A stretch of 64,000 bases of DNA. It comes from Pseudomonadota bacterium (GTDB taxonomy: Bacteria > Pseudomonadota > Gammaproteobacteria > Steroidobacterales > Steroidobacteraceae). The translations under genes and the position numbers were made by a program. The stretch spans positions 1 through 64,000 of the forward strand of contig JANYAE010000006.1 in NCBI GenBank assembly GCA_025355105.1. The letters are read 5' to 3'. The stretch's first letter is position 1, and the number at the start of each line of letters is the position of its first letter. Below are positions 38,832-48,082 of the stretch, one piece after another. Under the pieces are notes generated by a model, which saw only the letters and a program-made list of their open reading frames with translations, was not told the DNA's origin and did no database searches.

Positions 38832-38888
38832 GCCAAGCCCTCCGGTATCCTCGGTACGGGGATACCTAACGACCGATCAGACGCTGGC
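38832..38888 (+). promoter_or_regulatory. Candidate structured leader/operator upstream of PAS-GGDEF-EAL gene
   Basis: Inverted repeat GGTATCC(38844-38850)...GGATACC(38860-38866), extendable through CG-GTA-CG, enclosed by GCCAaGC (38832-38838)/GCTGGC (38883-38888). Confidence 0.35.
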
Positions 38889-38944
38889 GGCAATGACCGT
38901 CGCGCGATCGGACTTGGGGTCGCGGACGCGTTGGGAAGGATCCG

Positions 38945-41131
38945 TTGACCGTAATCGAAGCCGTCGCGCTTGCCGCGCTACTGGCCGCGGGCATCGCGGC
39001 GCTGACCGCTGTGCGGTCACGGCGTCACGTCCGGCGGATGGAAGCCGAGCTGAACGATGTCCGTGCCGCGGCAGGGCGCGTCCGCGTGCTGCCGTCCGCG
39101 CCGCCTGAGGCCCCGTTTCACGAGCTCGCCGAGGCCGTCCACGAGGCGGTGCTGATTCACGGCGAGCGGATCCTGCTCGCCAACGCCCGTTTCGCCGCGC
39201 TGCTCGGCAAGGCGCCTGAGGAGCTCGTCGGCCGGCACCTCGCGGAGCTGGTCCCGCCGGACTACGCCGAGCTCGTCGGCGACAATGTCCGACGCCGCCT
39301 GGCGGGCGAGCCGGCGGCCGAGCGCTACGAGGTGGAGGTCGCCGACCAGCACGGCCAGGTCACCCGGCTCGAGCTCGGCGGCACGATGGTCAAATACCGC
39401 GGCGCACCGGCCGTGCTGTTTACCGCCGTCGAGATGCTGGCCCGACCCGCGCGCGGCGACATCGGCCGCGGGCGGGCGCAGGCCACGATCGACTCGCTCG
39501 GCGACGGGCTGGTGACTACCGACAGCTACGGGCGCATCGACTTCATGAACCCCTCGGCCGAGCAGTTGCTCGGACGGGTGCTCGGCGAGGTCACCGGCCA
39601 GTCCTTCGCCGACGTCGTCACGGTGGTCGACGAGGCGGATCGGCGCGCGCTGACCGATCCGGTGCGGCAGTGCCTGGCGTCGGGCGTGCGGGTCTCGCTC
39701 GGCCGACGCGCGGTGGTGCTGACGCGCGCCGACGGTGCGGAGCGCAGCATCGAGCTGACGGCCTCGCCGCTGGCCGGCGAGCGCGGCGAGACCGCCGGCG
39801 CCGTCGTGCTGCTGCACGACGTCACCGAGCTAAGGGGCATCGCCCGCCAGATGAGCTACCAGGCGAGCCACGACGCGCTCACCGGCCTGGTCAACCGCCG
39901 CGAGTTCGAGCGCCGCCTGCAGGACAGCCTCGAGCTCGCGCGAACCGCGGCCCAGACCCACGTGCTCTGCTACCTCGACCTCGACCGCTTCAAAGCGGTC
40001 AACGACACCAGCGGCCACATGGCCGGCGACAACATGCTGCGCGAGGTCGCCGCGCTCGTGAAGGACGCGGTCCGCGACTCGGACACGGTGGCGCGCATCG
40101 GCGGCGACGAGTTCGCGATGCTGCTGGTCGGCTGCCCGCTCGAGAAGGCGATCCAGATCACCGAGGACGTGTCGAGCGCGATCCGTGACTACCGCTTCGT
40201 CTGGAAGGACAAGATCTTCACGATCGGCGTCAGCATCGGGCTGGTCGAGATCGGCCGCGAGTCGAGCAGCATCGAGGACGTGATGTCGGCGGCCGATTCG
40301 GCCTGCTACGTCGCCAAGAGCCAGGGACAGGTGCATGTCTACTCGTCGCGCGACGAGGCGATGGCCCGCCAGCGCGGCGAGATCCACTGGCTGCAGCGTC
40401 TGCAGCACGCGCTGCGCGACGGCCGCTTCCTGCTGTACACGCAATCGATCGTCGCCTCGCCGTCCGGCAACGGCCGCGGCCCGGAAATGGAGGTGCTGGT
40501 GCGGCTCGCGGGCGAGGACGGTGCCGTTATCGCGCCGGGCGAGTTCCTGAAGTCTGCCGAGCGCTACCGGCTGATGTCGCTGGTCGACCGCTGGGTGGTC
40601 CAGACCGCGCTCGCCGCGCTCGGCCGCGGCGCGATCAAGCTCACCGCCGGCCGCAGCATGTCGCTGAACATCTCGGGCCAGACGCTCGGCGACGCGCAGT
40701 TCCTCGAGTTCGTCGTCGAGTGCCTTGACCGTACCGGCGTGCAGCCGGCGCAGGTCTGCTTCGAGGTCACCGAGGCCTCGGTGGTCGCGAACCTCGAGCA
40801 TGCGCGACGCTTCATCGGCGTGTTGCACGGCATGGGCTGCACCTTCGCCCTGGACGACTTCGGCAGCGGCCTCGGGTCCTTCGCCAACCTCAAGACGCTG
40901 GCGATGGACTACCTGAAGATCGACGGCGTCTACATGCGCAACCTCGCGCGCGACACCGTCAACCAGGCGATGGTGTCGGCGATGATCAAGCTCGCCCGGA
41001 CGCTCGACTTCAAGGTGATCGCCGAGCAGGTCGAGGACGCGGCGTCGCTTGAGGCGGCGCAGCGCATGGGCATCGACTTCATCCAGGGCTACGCGATCAG
41101 CCGGCCTGAGCCGTTGCAGGCTGCCGCCTGA
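38945..41131 (+). CDS. Membrane-anchored PAS-PAS-GGDEF-EAL protein
   Basis: N-terminal TM; PAS-like LGDGLVTTDSYGRIDFMNPSAEQLLGR; SHDALTGLVNRREFE...RDSDTVARIGGDEFAMLL (GGDEF with RxxD I-site); EAL-type MEVLVR, FEVTE, LDDFGSG, LKIDG, AEQVE. Confidence 0.93.
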   Translation: MTVIEAVALAALLAAGIAALTAVRSRRHVRRMEAELNDVRAAAGRVRVLPSAPPEAPFHELAEAVHEAVLIHGERILLANARFAALLGKAPEELVGRHLAELVPPDYAELVGDNVRRRLAGEPAAERYEVEVADQHGQVTRLELGGTMVKYRGAPAVLFTAVEMLARPARGDIGRGRAQATIDSLGDGLVTTDSYGRIDFMNPSAEQLLGRVLGEVTGQSFADVVTVVDEADRRALTDPVRQCLASGVRVSLGRRAVVLTRADGAERSIELTASPLAGERGETAGAVVLLHDVTELRGIARQMSYQASHDALTGLVNRREFERRLQDSLELARTAAQTHVLCYLDLDRFKAVNDTSGHMAGDNMLREVAALVKDAVRDSDTVARIGGDEFAMLLVGCPLEKAIQITEDVSSAIRDYRFVWKDKIFTIGVSIGLVEIGRESSSIEDVMSAADSACYVAKSQGQVHVYSSRDEAMARQRGEIHWLQRLQHALRDGRFLLYTQSIVASPSGNGRGPEMEVLVRLAGEDGAVIAPGEFLKSAERYRLMSLVDRWVVQTALAALGRGAIKLTAGRSMSLNISGQTLGDAQFLEFVVECLDRTGVQPAQVCFEVTEASVVANLEHARRFIGVLHGMGCTFALDDFGSGLGSFANLKTLAMDYLKIDGVYMRNLARDTVNQAMVSAMIKLARTLDFKVIAEQVEDAASLEAAQRMGIDFIQGYAISRPEPLQAAA

Positions 41132-41195
41132 CGGGCCGCCGCCGGCGGCGCCGGCTTCTGGCACACTCGGCCTTCCCGGTACCGGAGGCCTTGCC

Positions 41196-41675
41196 ATGAT
41201 GACCGACCGTCGCCGTCCTGCCTGGCTGCCGTCCGCGGCCATCCTGACGCTGCTGCTGCCGCTGACCGCTGCGGCGGCCGAGCCGACGAAGAACACGGAG
41301 TTCCTGAACTCGCCGCAGGCGCTGGCCGCGGACCTGCCGTTTTCGCAGGCCGTGCGGCACGGCGACACGCTCTACCTGTCGGGCCAGATCGGCAGCTTGC
41401 CCGGCACGCGCACACTTGCAGCGGGCGGCCTGAAGGGCGAGGCGCAGCAGGCGCTCGAGAACATCCGCGCGACCCTGGAGGCGCACGGCCGCACGACGGC
41501 GGACCTGATGAAGTGCACCGTCATGCTCGCCGACATGGCCGACTGGCCGGCGTTCAACGAGATCTGGCGGGCGTTCCTGAAGAAGCCATTCCCGGCGCGC
41601 AGTGCGTTCGGCACCAACGGCCTCGCGCTCGGCGCCCGCGTCGAGGTGGAGTGCATCGCCGACGCCGGACGCTAG
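41196..41675 (+). CDS. RidA family protein with signal peptide
   Basis: RPAWLPSAAILTLLLPLTAAAAEP then PFSQAVRHGDTLYLSGQIG...ALENIRATLEAHGRTTADLMKCTVMLADM. Confidence 0.88.
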   Translation: MMTDRRRPAWLPSAAILTLLLPLTAAAAEPTKNTEFLNSPQALAADLPFSQAVRHGDTLYLSGQIGSLPGTRTLAAGGLKGEAQQALENIRATLEAHGRTTADLMKCTVMLADMADWPAFNEIWRAFLKKPFPARSAFGTNGLALGARVEVECIADAGR

Positions 41676-41766
41676 ATCGGCGTCGCGATCCCGGCCGACG
41701 CGGGTTCGACGCGGACTGATCGGCCGCGGTTTCGCGGCTTCCTTGACGCAGAACAAGGAGAGTTCG

Positions 41767-44586
41767 ATGGCGATCCGAATCAAGCGGTTGCTGTGCTGCT
41801 GGTCGCTGCTGGCTGCGGCGGCAGGATCGGCGGCCGGCGCTGCGGCGCCGCAAGCCGCGCCGGCGGCCAGTCCCGAGATCCGCTTCGAGAAGTTCACGCT
41901 GCCGAACGGGCTTGAAGTGATCCTGCACGAGGATCACCGCCTGCCGCTGGTCGCGGTCAACGTCTGGTACCACGTCGGCCCCGCCAGCGAGACGGCCGGG
42001 CGGACCGGGTTTGCGCACTTGTTCGAGCACATGATGTTCGAGGGCTCCAAGCACATCGGCTCGAAAGCGCACTTCAAGTACCTGGAACGCGCCGGCGCCA
42101 ATGACATCAACGGCACGACCGACTTCGACCGCACCAACTACTTCGAGACGCTGCCGTCAAACCAGCTCGAGCTGGCGCTGTGGCTCGAGAGCGACCGGAT
42201 GGGCTATCTGCTCGACGGGATCGACGCCGAGAAGCTCACCAATCAGCGCGATGTCGTGCGCAACGAACGCCGCCAGAGCACCGAGGGAACGCCCTACGGC
42301 CTCGTCGAGGAGGCGCTGTTCCACGAACTGTTCCCCAAGGCGCACCCGTACTACGCGGCCGTGATCGGCTCGCACGCCGATATCGAGGCCGCGCGGCTCG
42401 ACGACGTCCGCCAGTTCTCGCGCGACTACTACACGCCGAGCAATGCCAGCCTGGCCATCGCCGGCGACTTCGACAGGCTGGCGACCCGCCGGCTCGTCGA
42501 GCGCTACTTCGGCACGATCCCCGCAGGTCCGAAGTTGGCGCCGCCGGCGGTGACCACGCCGCGGATCACGATCGAGCGTCGCGCGGTGGTCGCCGACCAG
42601 ATCGAGCTGCCGCGGATCTACATGGGCTGGATCATGGATCCGCTCTTTCAGCCGGGTGACGCCGAGACCGACCTGATCGCGCAGATCCTCGGCGGCGGCC
42701 GCTCCGGCCGCCTCTACAAGGCGCTGGTTCACGACCTGCAGATCGCGCAGGACGTGAGCCTGCAGAGCTACGGCCTGCAGTTCGGCTCGGTGCTCGAGCT
42801 GCAGGTGACGGCCAAGCGTGACGTTCCGCTCGCGCGTCTCGAGCGGGCCATCGACCGGGAACTCGAGCGCTTCTGCCGCGACGGCCCGACCGCCGCCGAG
42901 CTCGAGCGCGCCCGCAACCTGATCGAGACCCGCGCGCTCACGCAACTCGAACGGCTCGGCGGCTTCGGCGGCGCCGCCGACCAGCTCAACCGCTACAACC
43001 AGTTCGTGCACGACCCCGGCTTCCTCGCCAGGGACCTCGGGCGATACGACGCCGCCACCGCCGCCACCGTCCGGCAGGTCGCCGCCACCAGGCTGCAGCC
43101 GACGGCCCGCGCGGTCGTCTATGGGGTGCCGGGCAAGAAGCAGATCGACGACCCGCCGCGAACCGCCGATGCGGCGGCGAGCGCCTCCGCGGATACGGGC
43201 GGTCGCATGGCCGAGGAGGCGTGGCGCACCACCGTGCCCGCCGCCGGGCCGGCGCCGGTGGTGCAGCTGCCGACGCCGCTGCGGTTCACGCTCGACAACG
43301 GCCTCAGCGTGATTCTCGCCGAGCAGCATGCGCTGCCGATCGTCGCGGCCAGCGTGGTCGCGCTCGCCGGCACGGGCGCCAATCCGGCGGCGCGCCCGGG
43401 CCTCGCGGCGTTCACGGCCGCCATGCTGCAGGAGGGCACGCGCAGTCGCTCTGCTGCCGCGCTGGCCGACGGCGCCGCGCAGGCCGGCGCCAGCCTCGGC
43501 ACCCGTGCCGAACGCGACGCCGCGGTCGCGACGCTCACGGTGCTGAAAGGCAACGCCGATCGCGCGCTCGAACTGCTCGCCGACGTCGTCGAGCGGCCGC
43601 GCCTCGACGCCCGTGACGTCGAGCGCGTGCGGCGCTTGCGTGACGGCGAACTGGAGCAGGCGAAGAGCGAGCCGTCCGCTGTCAGCCGCGCGGCCTTGCT
43701 CGCGGCGCTCTACGGTACGAAGCATCCGTACGGCTACCCGGAGCAGGGCACGCGCGACGCCAATGGCCGCGTTTCGGTCGGCGAGCTGCGGCGGTTTTGG
43801 CGCGAGCGCTACACGCCGGCGACGGCCGCGCTGGTGCTGGCCGGCGATCTCACCGTCGACGAGGCGCGCGCTCTAGCGATGCGCCGCTTCGGCTCGTGGC
43901 GCGCGCCGGCCGCGATTCCGGCGCCGCTGCCGACGGTCGGCTTCGAGCCGGGCGTCAGGGTCGTGCTGATCGATCAGCCCAATGCACCGCAGAGCTACAT
44001 CCGCGCCGGGATGCCGGGCGTGGCTCGCTCGACGCCGGACTACGTGCCGCTTGAGGTGCTGAACAACGTGCTCGGCGGATTGTTCTCGAGCCGGATCAAC
44101 ATGAACCTGCGCGAGGAGCACGGCTACACGTACGGCGCCTTTTCGGTCTTCCACTACACCCGCGGGCCCGGCTACTTCAATAGCGCAACCGCGATCCGCA
44201 GCGACGTTACGGCGCCGGGACTGCGGCAGATGCTGAGCGAGCTGGCACGGATCCATACGGTGCCGCCGAGCGCCGAGGAGCTCAAACTCGCGCAGGGGGC
44301 GTTCGCACAGTCGCTCGCCGGCTTGTTCGAGACCTCGGAGGTCACGTCGCGGACGGTTGCCGACCTGTTCGTCTACGGCCTGCCGAGCGCGTACTACGCG
44401 AGCCTGCCGGCGCAAGCCTATGCCGTGACCGCGGCCGAGATTCCGGCGCTCGCCGACCGCTACCTCGACCGCGCGGCGCTGAAGATCGTCGTCGTCGGCG
44501 ACCGCCAGCAGATCGAGGCCGGTATCGGTGAGATCGGCGTCGCGCCGATCGAGCATCGCGACGCGGACGGAGGCCGCGTGCCCTGA
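41767..44586 (+). CDS. M16 family metallopeptidase (two M16 halves), exported
   Basis: Signal peptide; HLFEHMMFEGSKH (HxxEH) in the first half; second half lacks HxxEH; INMNLREEHGYTYGAFS. Confidence 0.94.
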   Translation: MAIRIKRLLCCWSLLAAAAGSAAGAAAPQAAPAASPEIRFEKFTLPNGLEVILHEDHRLPLVAVNVWYHVGPASETAGRTGFAHLFEHMMFEGSKHIGSKAHFKYLERAGANDINGTTDFDRTNYFETLPSNQLELALWLESDRMGYLLDGIDAEKLTNQRDVVRNERRQSTEGTPYGLVEEALFHELFPKAHPYYAAVIGSHADIEAARLDDVRQFSRDYYTPSNASLAIAGDFDRLATRRLVERYFGTIPAGPKLAPPAVTTPRITIERRAVVADQIELPRIYMGWIMDPLFQPGDAETDLIAQILGGGRSGRLYKALVHDLQIAQDVSLQSYGLQFGSVLELQVTAKRDVPLARLERAIDRELERFCRDGPTAAELERARNLIETRALTQLERLGGFGGAADQLNRYNQFVHDPGFLARDLGRYDAATAATVRQVAATRLQPTARAVVYGVPGKKQIDDPPRTADAAASASADTGGRMAEEAWRTTVPAAGPAPVVQLPTPLRFTLDNGLSVILAEQHALPIVAASVVALAGTGANPAARPGLAAFTAAMLQEGTRSRSAAALADGAAQAGASLGTRAERDAAVATLTVLKGNADRALELLADVVERPRLDARDVERVRRLRDGELEQAKSEPSAVSRAALLAALYGTKHPYGYPEQGTRDANGRVSVGELRRFWRERYTPATAALVLAGDLTVDEARALAMRRFGSWRAPAAIPAPLPTVGFEPGVRVVLIDQPNAPQSYIRAGMPGVARSTPDYVPLEVLNNVLGGLFSSRINMNLREEHGYTYGAFSVFHYTRGPGYFNSATAIRSDVTAPGLRQMLSELARIHTVPPSAEELKLAQGAFAQSLAGLFETSEVTSRTVADLFVYGLPSAYYASLPAQAYAVTAAEIPALADRYLDRAALKIVVVGDRQQIEAGIGEIGVAPIEHRDADGGRVP

Positions 44587-44639
44587 CCGATGTCCGTCCG
44601 CCGCTGCGGCGGGGGCGCTGCCGATCCGACGCCGCCGGC

Positions 44640-45503
44640 TCAGGCGCCGCCGGCCGGTTCGACGCCGTCGCGCCGTCGCTGGCGCGCCTCGGCCTCGCGG
44701 CGCTCGTCCTCGATCTGCTGCAGCACCGCGCCGACGTCGGCCGCGGTCTCGTCGTGAACGAAGCATCCGGTCAGCGCGCTCTCCGGTTCGAGAGTGCCGG
44801 CCTCGTAGCGCTGCCAGATCTCGTGCGCGTACTCGGTCGCGAGCAACTCGGGCGCCGCGCGCGCGAAGGTGGCGCGCATATTGTTGACGTCGCGCTCGAG
44901 CATGCGGAACGCGTTGTTGTTGCCGGCGGCGTTCACCGCCTGCGGCAGGTCGATGATCACCGGACCGGCGGCATCGACCAGCACGTTGAAGTCCGACAGG
45001 TCGCCGTGTATCAGGCCGGCGCACAGCATGCGGACGATCTGGCGGATCATGAACGTGTGCCACTCGTGCGCCAGCGTCGCCGTCAGCTCCACGTCGTTGA
45101 GGCGCGGCGCGGGGTTGCCGTCCGGGTCGCGCACCAGTTCCATCAGCAGCACGCCGTCGAATACGCCGCGCGGCGCGGGCACGCGCACGCCGACGCCGGC
45201 GAGCCGGTAGAGCGCGTCGACCTCGGCGTTTTTCCACTCCGCTTCCTGGACGCTGCGGCCGTGCCGGCCGCGCTTGCCCTTGGCGCGGGCATCGCGGCTG
45301 CCGCGCGTCTTGCGGCCCTCCTGGTACTGCGCGAGCTTGTGGAAGCCGCGGTGCTCGGCCTCCTTGTAGACCTTGGCGCAGAGGATGTCGCCGCCGCTGC
45401 GGACGACGTAGACCGACGCCTCCTTGCCGCTCTTCAGCCGCTGCAGCACCTCGTCCACGAGCCCGTCGTCGACGAGCGGCTGCAGGCCTTTGGGGATCTT
45501 CAT
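44640..45503 (-). CDS. RIO1-like serine/threonine kinase
   Basis: KSGKEASVYVVRSGGDILCAKVYK...LIHGDLSDFNVLVDAAGPVIIDLPQAV. Confidence 0.9.
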   Translation of the reverse strand: MKIPKGLQPLVDDGLVDEVLQRLKSGKEASVYVVRSGGDILCAKVYKEAEHRGFHKLAQYQEGRKTRGSRDARAKGKRGRHGRSVQEAEWKNAEVDALYRLAGVGVRVPAPRGVFDGVLLMELVRDPDGNPAPRLNDVELTATLAHEWHTFMIRQIVRMLCAGLIHGDLSDFNVLVDAAGPVIIDLPQAVNAAGNNNAFRMLERDVNNMRATFARAAPELLATEYAHEIWQRYEAGTLEPESALTGCFVHDETAADVGAVLQQIEDERREAEARQRRRDGVEPAGGA

Positions 45504-45688
45504 GGGGCAGGCAAACTCATGGCGGGCGGCACGGGGCGAAGAGGTAGATGAGGCCGGCCGCGCGCGGTTCCCGTGCGGCCGCCGCGCAGCGCGCCCGGTG
45601 CGGCCGCGCGAGCGGGATGCAGTGAGGGGCGGCGGACGGGGTCAGGCCGCAGTGTAGAGGGAATCCCGGCCGGCCGCCGCGCTGAAGC

Positions 45689-47341
45689 TCAGATCTCGTG
45701 GCGTCGCGCCTGTGCCGCGATGTGCTCGGCGGCGCGGAACGCCAGCGCCTGGATGGTCATGGTCGGCTGGCCGCGGCCGCTGGTCACGAGGCTGCTGCCG
45801 TCGCACAGGAACAGGTTGGGGACGTCGTGCGTGCGGTGGTAGCGGTCGACCACCGAGCGCCGCGGGTCGTCGCCCATGCGGCAGGTGCCGAGCAGGTGCA
45901 CGCCGAAGGTCGACTCCCCGACGTTCTGCCGCCAGATCTGCTGCGCGCCGGCTGCCTCGAGGATCTCGCTGGCCCGCTGCTGCAGCCACGCCGAGAACTT
46001 GAGATCGTCGGGGTGATCCTTGTAGGTGCAGCGCATCGCCGGCAGGCCCCACGCGTCCTTGAGAGCCGGATCGAGCGACACGCTGTTGGCTTCGACCGGC
46101 AGCGAGGTGGAATGCGCGCCCGCCATCATCGTCCGCGGAAAGCTCCGCAGGTAAGCCTTGTAGGCCGTGCCCCACTGCCGGCCCGGCGGCCCGTTCAGCG
46201 CCCAGAGCGCGGGGTTTGGCCCGATGCGCGCGTCGATGCCGCCGCCGCCGTAGAAGCCGCGCTTCGGGTCCGAGTCGTAGAAGTCGTGGACGACGCGCGT
46301 CGCCTGCACGCTCTTGTACTCGTTGAGTTCGTGCTCGAAGACGCCGAAGCTGCCGGCGTTCTGGTTGAACATCAGGTGCTTGCCGACCAGGCCGCTCGAG
46401 TTCGCGAGCCCGTCGGGAAATTGCGCGTTGGCCGACATCAGCAGCAGGCGCGGGGTCTCGGCGCCGTTGGCGCAGACGACGATGGCGCGTGCCTTCTGGA
46501 CGTGCTCGCGCCGCTCGCGGTCGTAGTAGTGGACGCCCGTGACGCGGCCCCTCGGGCTGGTCGCGATGCGGAACACGTAGCTGTCGGCGCGCAGTTCACA
46601 GCGGCCGGTGGCCTCGGCCTCCGGGATCATCGTGTAGAGCGTCGAGGCCTTGGCCTGCGCCTCGCAGCCGAAGCCCATGCAGAAGCCGCAGTGGATGCAG
46701 CCGGCGCGGCCACGGTAGGGCTGCGAGGCGATCGCGAGCGGCGCCGGGAACGGGTGCAGGCCGAGGCGCCGCGCGCCGCGCTCGAGCAGCACGCCTGAGG
46801 ACTTCACCGGCAGCGGCGGCATCGGGTAGGGTCGCGAGCGCGCCGGCTCGTTCGGGTGCGTGCCGGCGAGCCCGGACACGCCGATCTCCCAGTCGACCTT
46901 GCTGTAGTACGGCTCGAGCTCCGCGTAGTCGATCGGCCAGTCCTCGAGCGACGCGCCGGGGATCGCGCCGAGCAGGCTGCGTTCGCGGAAGTCGACGTCG
47001 TGGAAACGCCAGTAGTTGCCGGTGAAGTGCGCGGTGCTGCCGCCGACGGTGCGGGCGTAGGTCAGCGGCAGCAGCGCGCCGGCGCGGCGTTGGACGGCGT
47101 CCTCGTCTGGCGTCTTGCGAAAGCTCTGCGGATTCTGGTCAGGATTGTTGGTCAGGCCGTAGTTGAACCAGTACTTGAGCTCGTCGTGCTCGAAGTCCTG
47201 CGCCGCCCGCCGCGGCCCCTGTTCCATGACGACGACGCCGAAGCCTGCCTGAGCGAGCTCGCGGGCGATCACGCCGCCGGCGGCGCCTGAGCCGATGACG
47301 ACGAAGTCGACCGGCTCCGAATCGCGGTAGCGACGTGTCAC
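45689..47341 (-). CDS. GMC family oxidoreductase (gluconate/sorbosone dehydrogenase-type large subunit)
   Basis: VDFVVIGSGAAGGVIARELAQAGFGVVVMEQG...GCIHCGFCMGFGCEAQAKAST...LLGTCRMGDDPRRSVVDRYHRTHDVPNLFLCDGSSLVTSGRGQPTMTIQALAFRAAEHI. Confidence 0.94.
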   Translation of the reverse strand: MTRRYRDSEPVDFVVIGSGAAGGVIARELAQAGFGVVVMEQGPRRAAQDFEHDELKYWFNYGLTNNPDQNPQSFRKTPDEDAVQRRAGALLPLTYARTVGGSTAHFTGNYWRFHDVDFRERSLLGAIPGASLEDWPIDYAELEPYYSKVDWEIGVSGLAGTHPNEPARSRPYPMPPLPVKSSGVLLERGARRLGLHPFPAPLAIASQPYRGRAGCIHCGFCMGFGCEAQAKASTLYTMIPEAEATGRCELRADSYVFRIATSPRGRVTGVHYYDRERREHVQKARAIVVCANGAETPRLLLMSANAQFPDGLANSSGLVGKHLMFNQNAGSFGVFEHELNEYKSVQATRVVHDFYDSDPKRGFYGGGGIDARIGPNPALWALNGPPGRQWGTAYKAYLRSFPRTMMAGAHSTSLPVEANSVSLDPALKDAWGLPAMRCTYKDHPDDLKFSAWLQQRASEILEAAGAQQIWRQNVGESTFGVHLLGTCRMGDDPRRSVVDRYHRTHDVPNLFLCDGSSLVTSGRGQPTMTIQALAFRAAEHIAAQARRHEI

Positions 47342-47940
47342 GTGCCCGGCTCCGGCAGCACGAAGCCGGGGTAGTCGCGGTCGTAATAGCCGAACGGCGG
47401 CGCGTAGCCGTGCGTGTCGTCGAAGCCGATCAAGCGCCAGCCGACGCCGTCGCGGTTGCCGCCGTAGGCCGGCAGCACGAACATGCCGATCAGCGTCAGG
47501 GCGCGCACCAGGCCGAAGAACGGGGTGGCCTCAACCTGCTCGAGGTAGGCGATCTGGGTGGCCGTGTCGGCCGCAGCGAACTCCGCCGGCGCCCGCCCGG
47601 CGGCGAAGCCGGCGCGGAACTCGCCGAGCCCGCTGCGCAACGACTCGGCGGCGCCGCTCGCCCAGCTGCGCATCGAGCGGTCGATGAAGTACACGGCGCC
47701 GGCCTCGCGGGCGCCGGCGGTGTCGTCGGTGGGCACGATCTGCGCGACGATCGCATCGAGCTCGCGCGCCTCGTCCGGCGTCAGGAACTCGAGCGCCTGC
47801 GGGCCGCCGGCCGCCGCCGCCGTCGCATGGCTGTGCGCCGCCGCGATCGCCGGCCACTGGGCGGTGATCCAGGCGGCGCCGAGGCTGGCGCCGGCGCCGG
47901 TGAGGAACTGGCGGCGTGACCGCGGCGGCTGTTGCATCAT
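47338..47940 (-). CDS. Gluconate 2-dehydrogenase subunit 3 family protein with Tat signal
   Basis: RSRRQFLTGAGASLGAAWITAQWPAIAAAH Tat-like signal; LTPDEARELDAIVAQIVPTDDTAGAREAGAVYFIDR; 4-nt overlap with the GMC gene. Confidence 0.9.
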   Translation of the reverse strand: MMQQPPRSRRQFLTGAGASLGAAWITAQWPAIAAAHSHATAAAAGGPQALEFLTPDEARELDAIVAQIVPTDDTAGAREAGAVYFIDRSMRSWASGAAESLRSGLGEFRAGFAAGRAPAEFAAADTATQIAYLEQVEATPFFGLVRALTLIGMFVLPAYGGNRDGVGWRLIGFDDTHGYAPPFGYYDRDYPGFVLPEPGT

Positions 47941-48082
47941 CCTTCCTCTCGCCGGCCAGCGGTCGCCAGACACGGCGCCAGTGTGCCCGAAAGTGCGCGC
48001 GCCGGCGCCGCCGCCGCCGGTCCCGGTCGGCTGCGGTCCGGCTCGCGCATAATGGGTCGGCACCTGACCAAGGCGTCTCGCG

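Noticed and set aside
39830-41368. 512-aa minus-strand ORF antisense to the GGDEF-EAL gene
   Set aside because: Shadow ORF; the opposite strand carries intact GGDEF/EAL motifs
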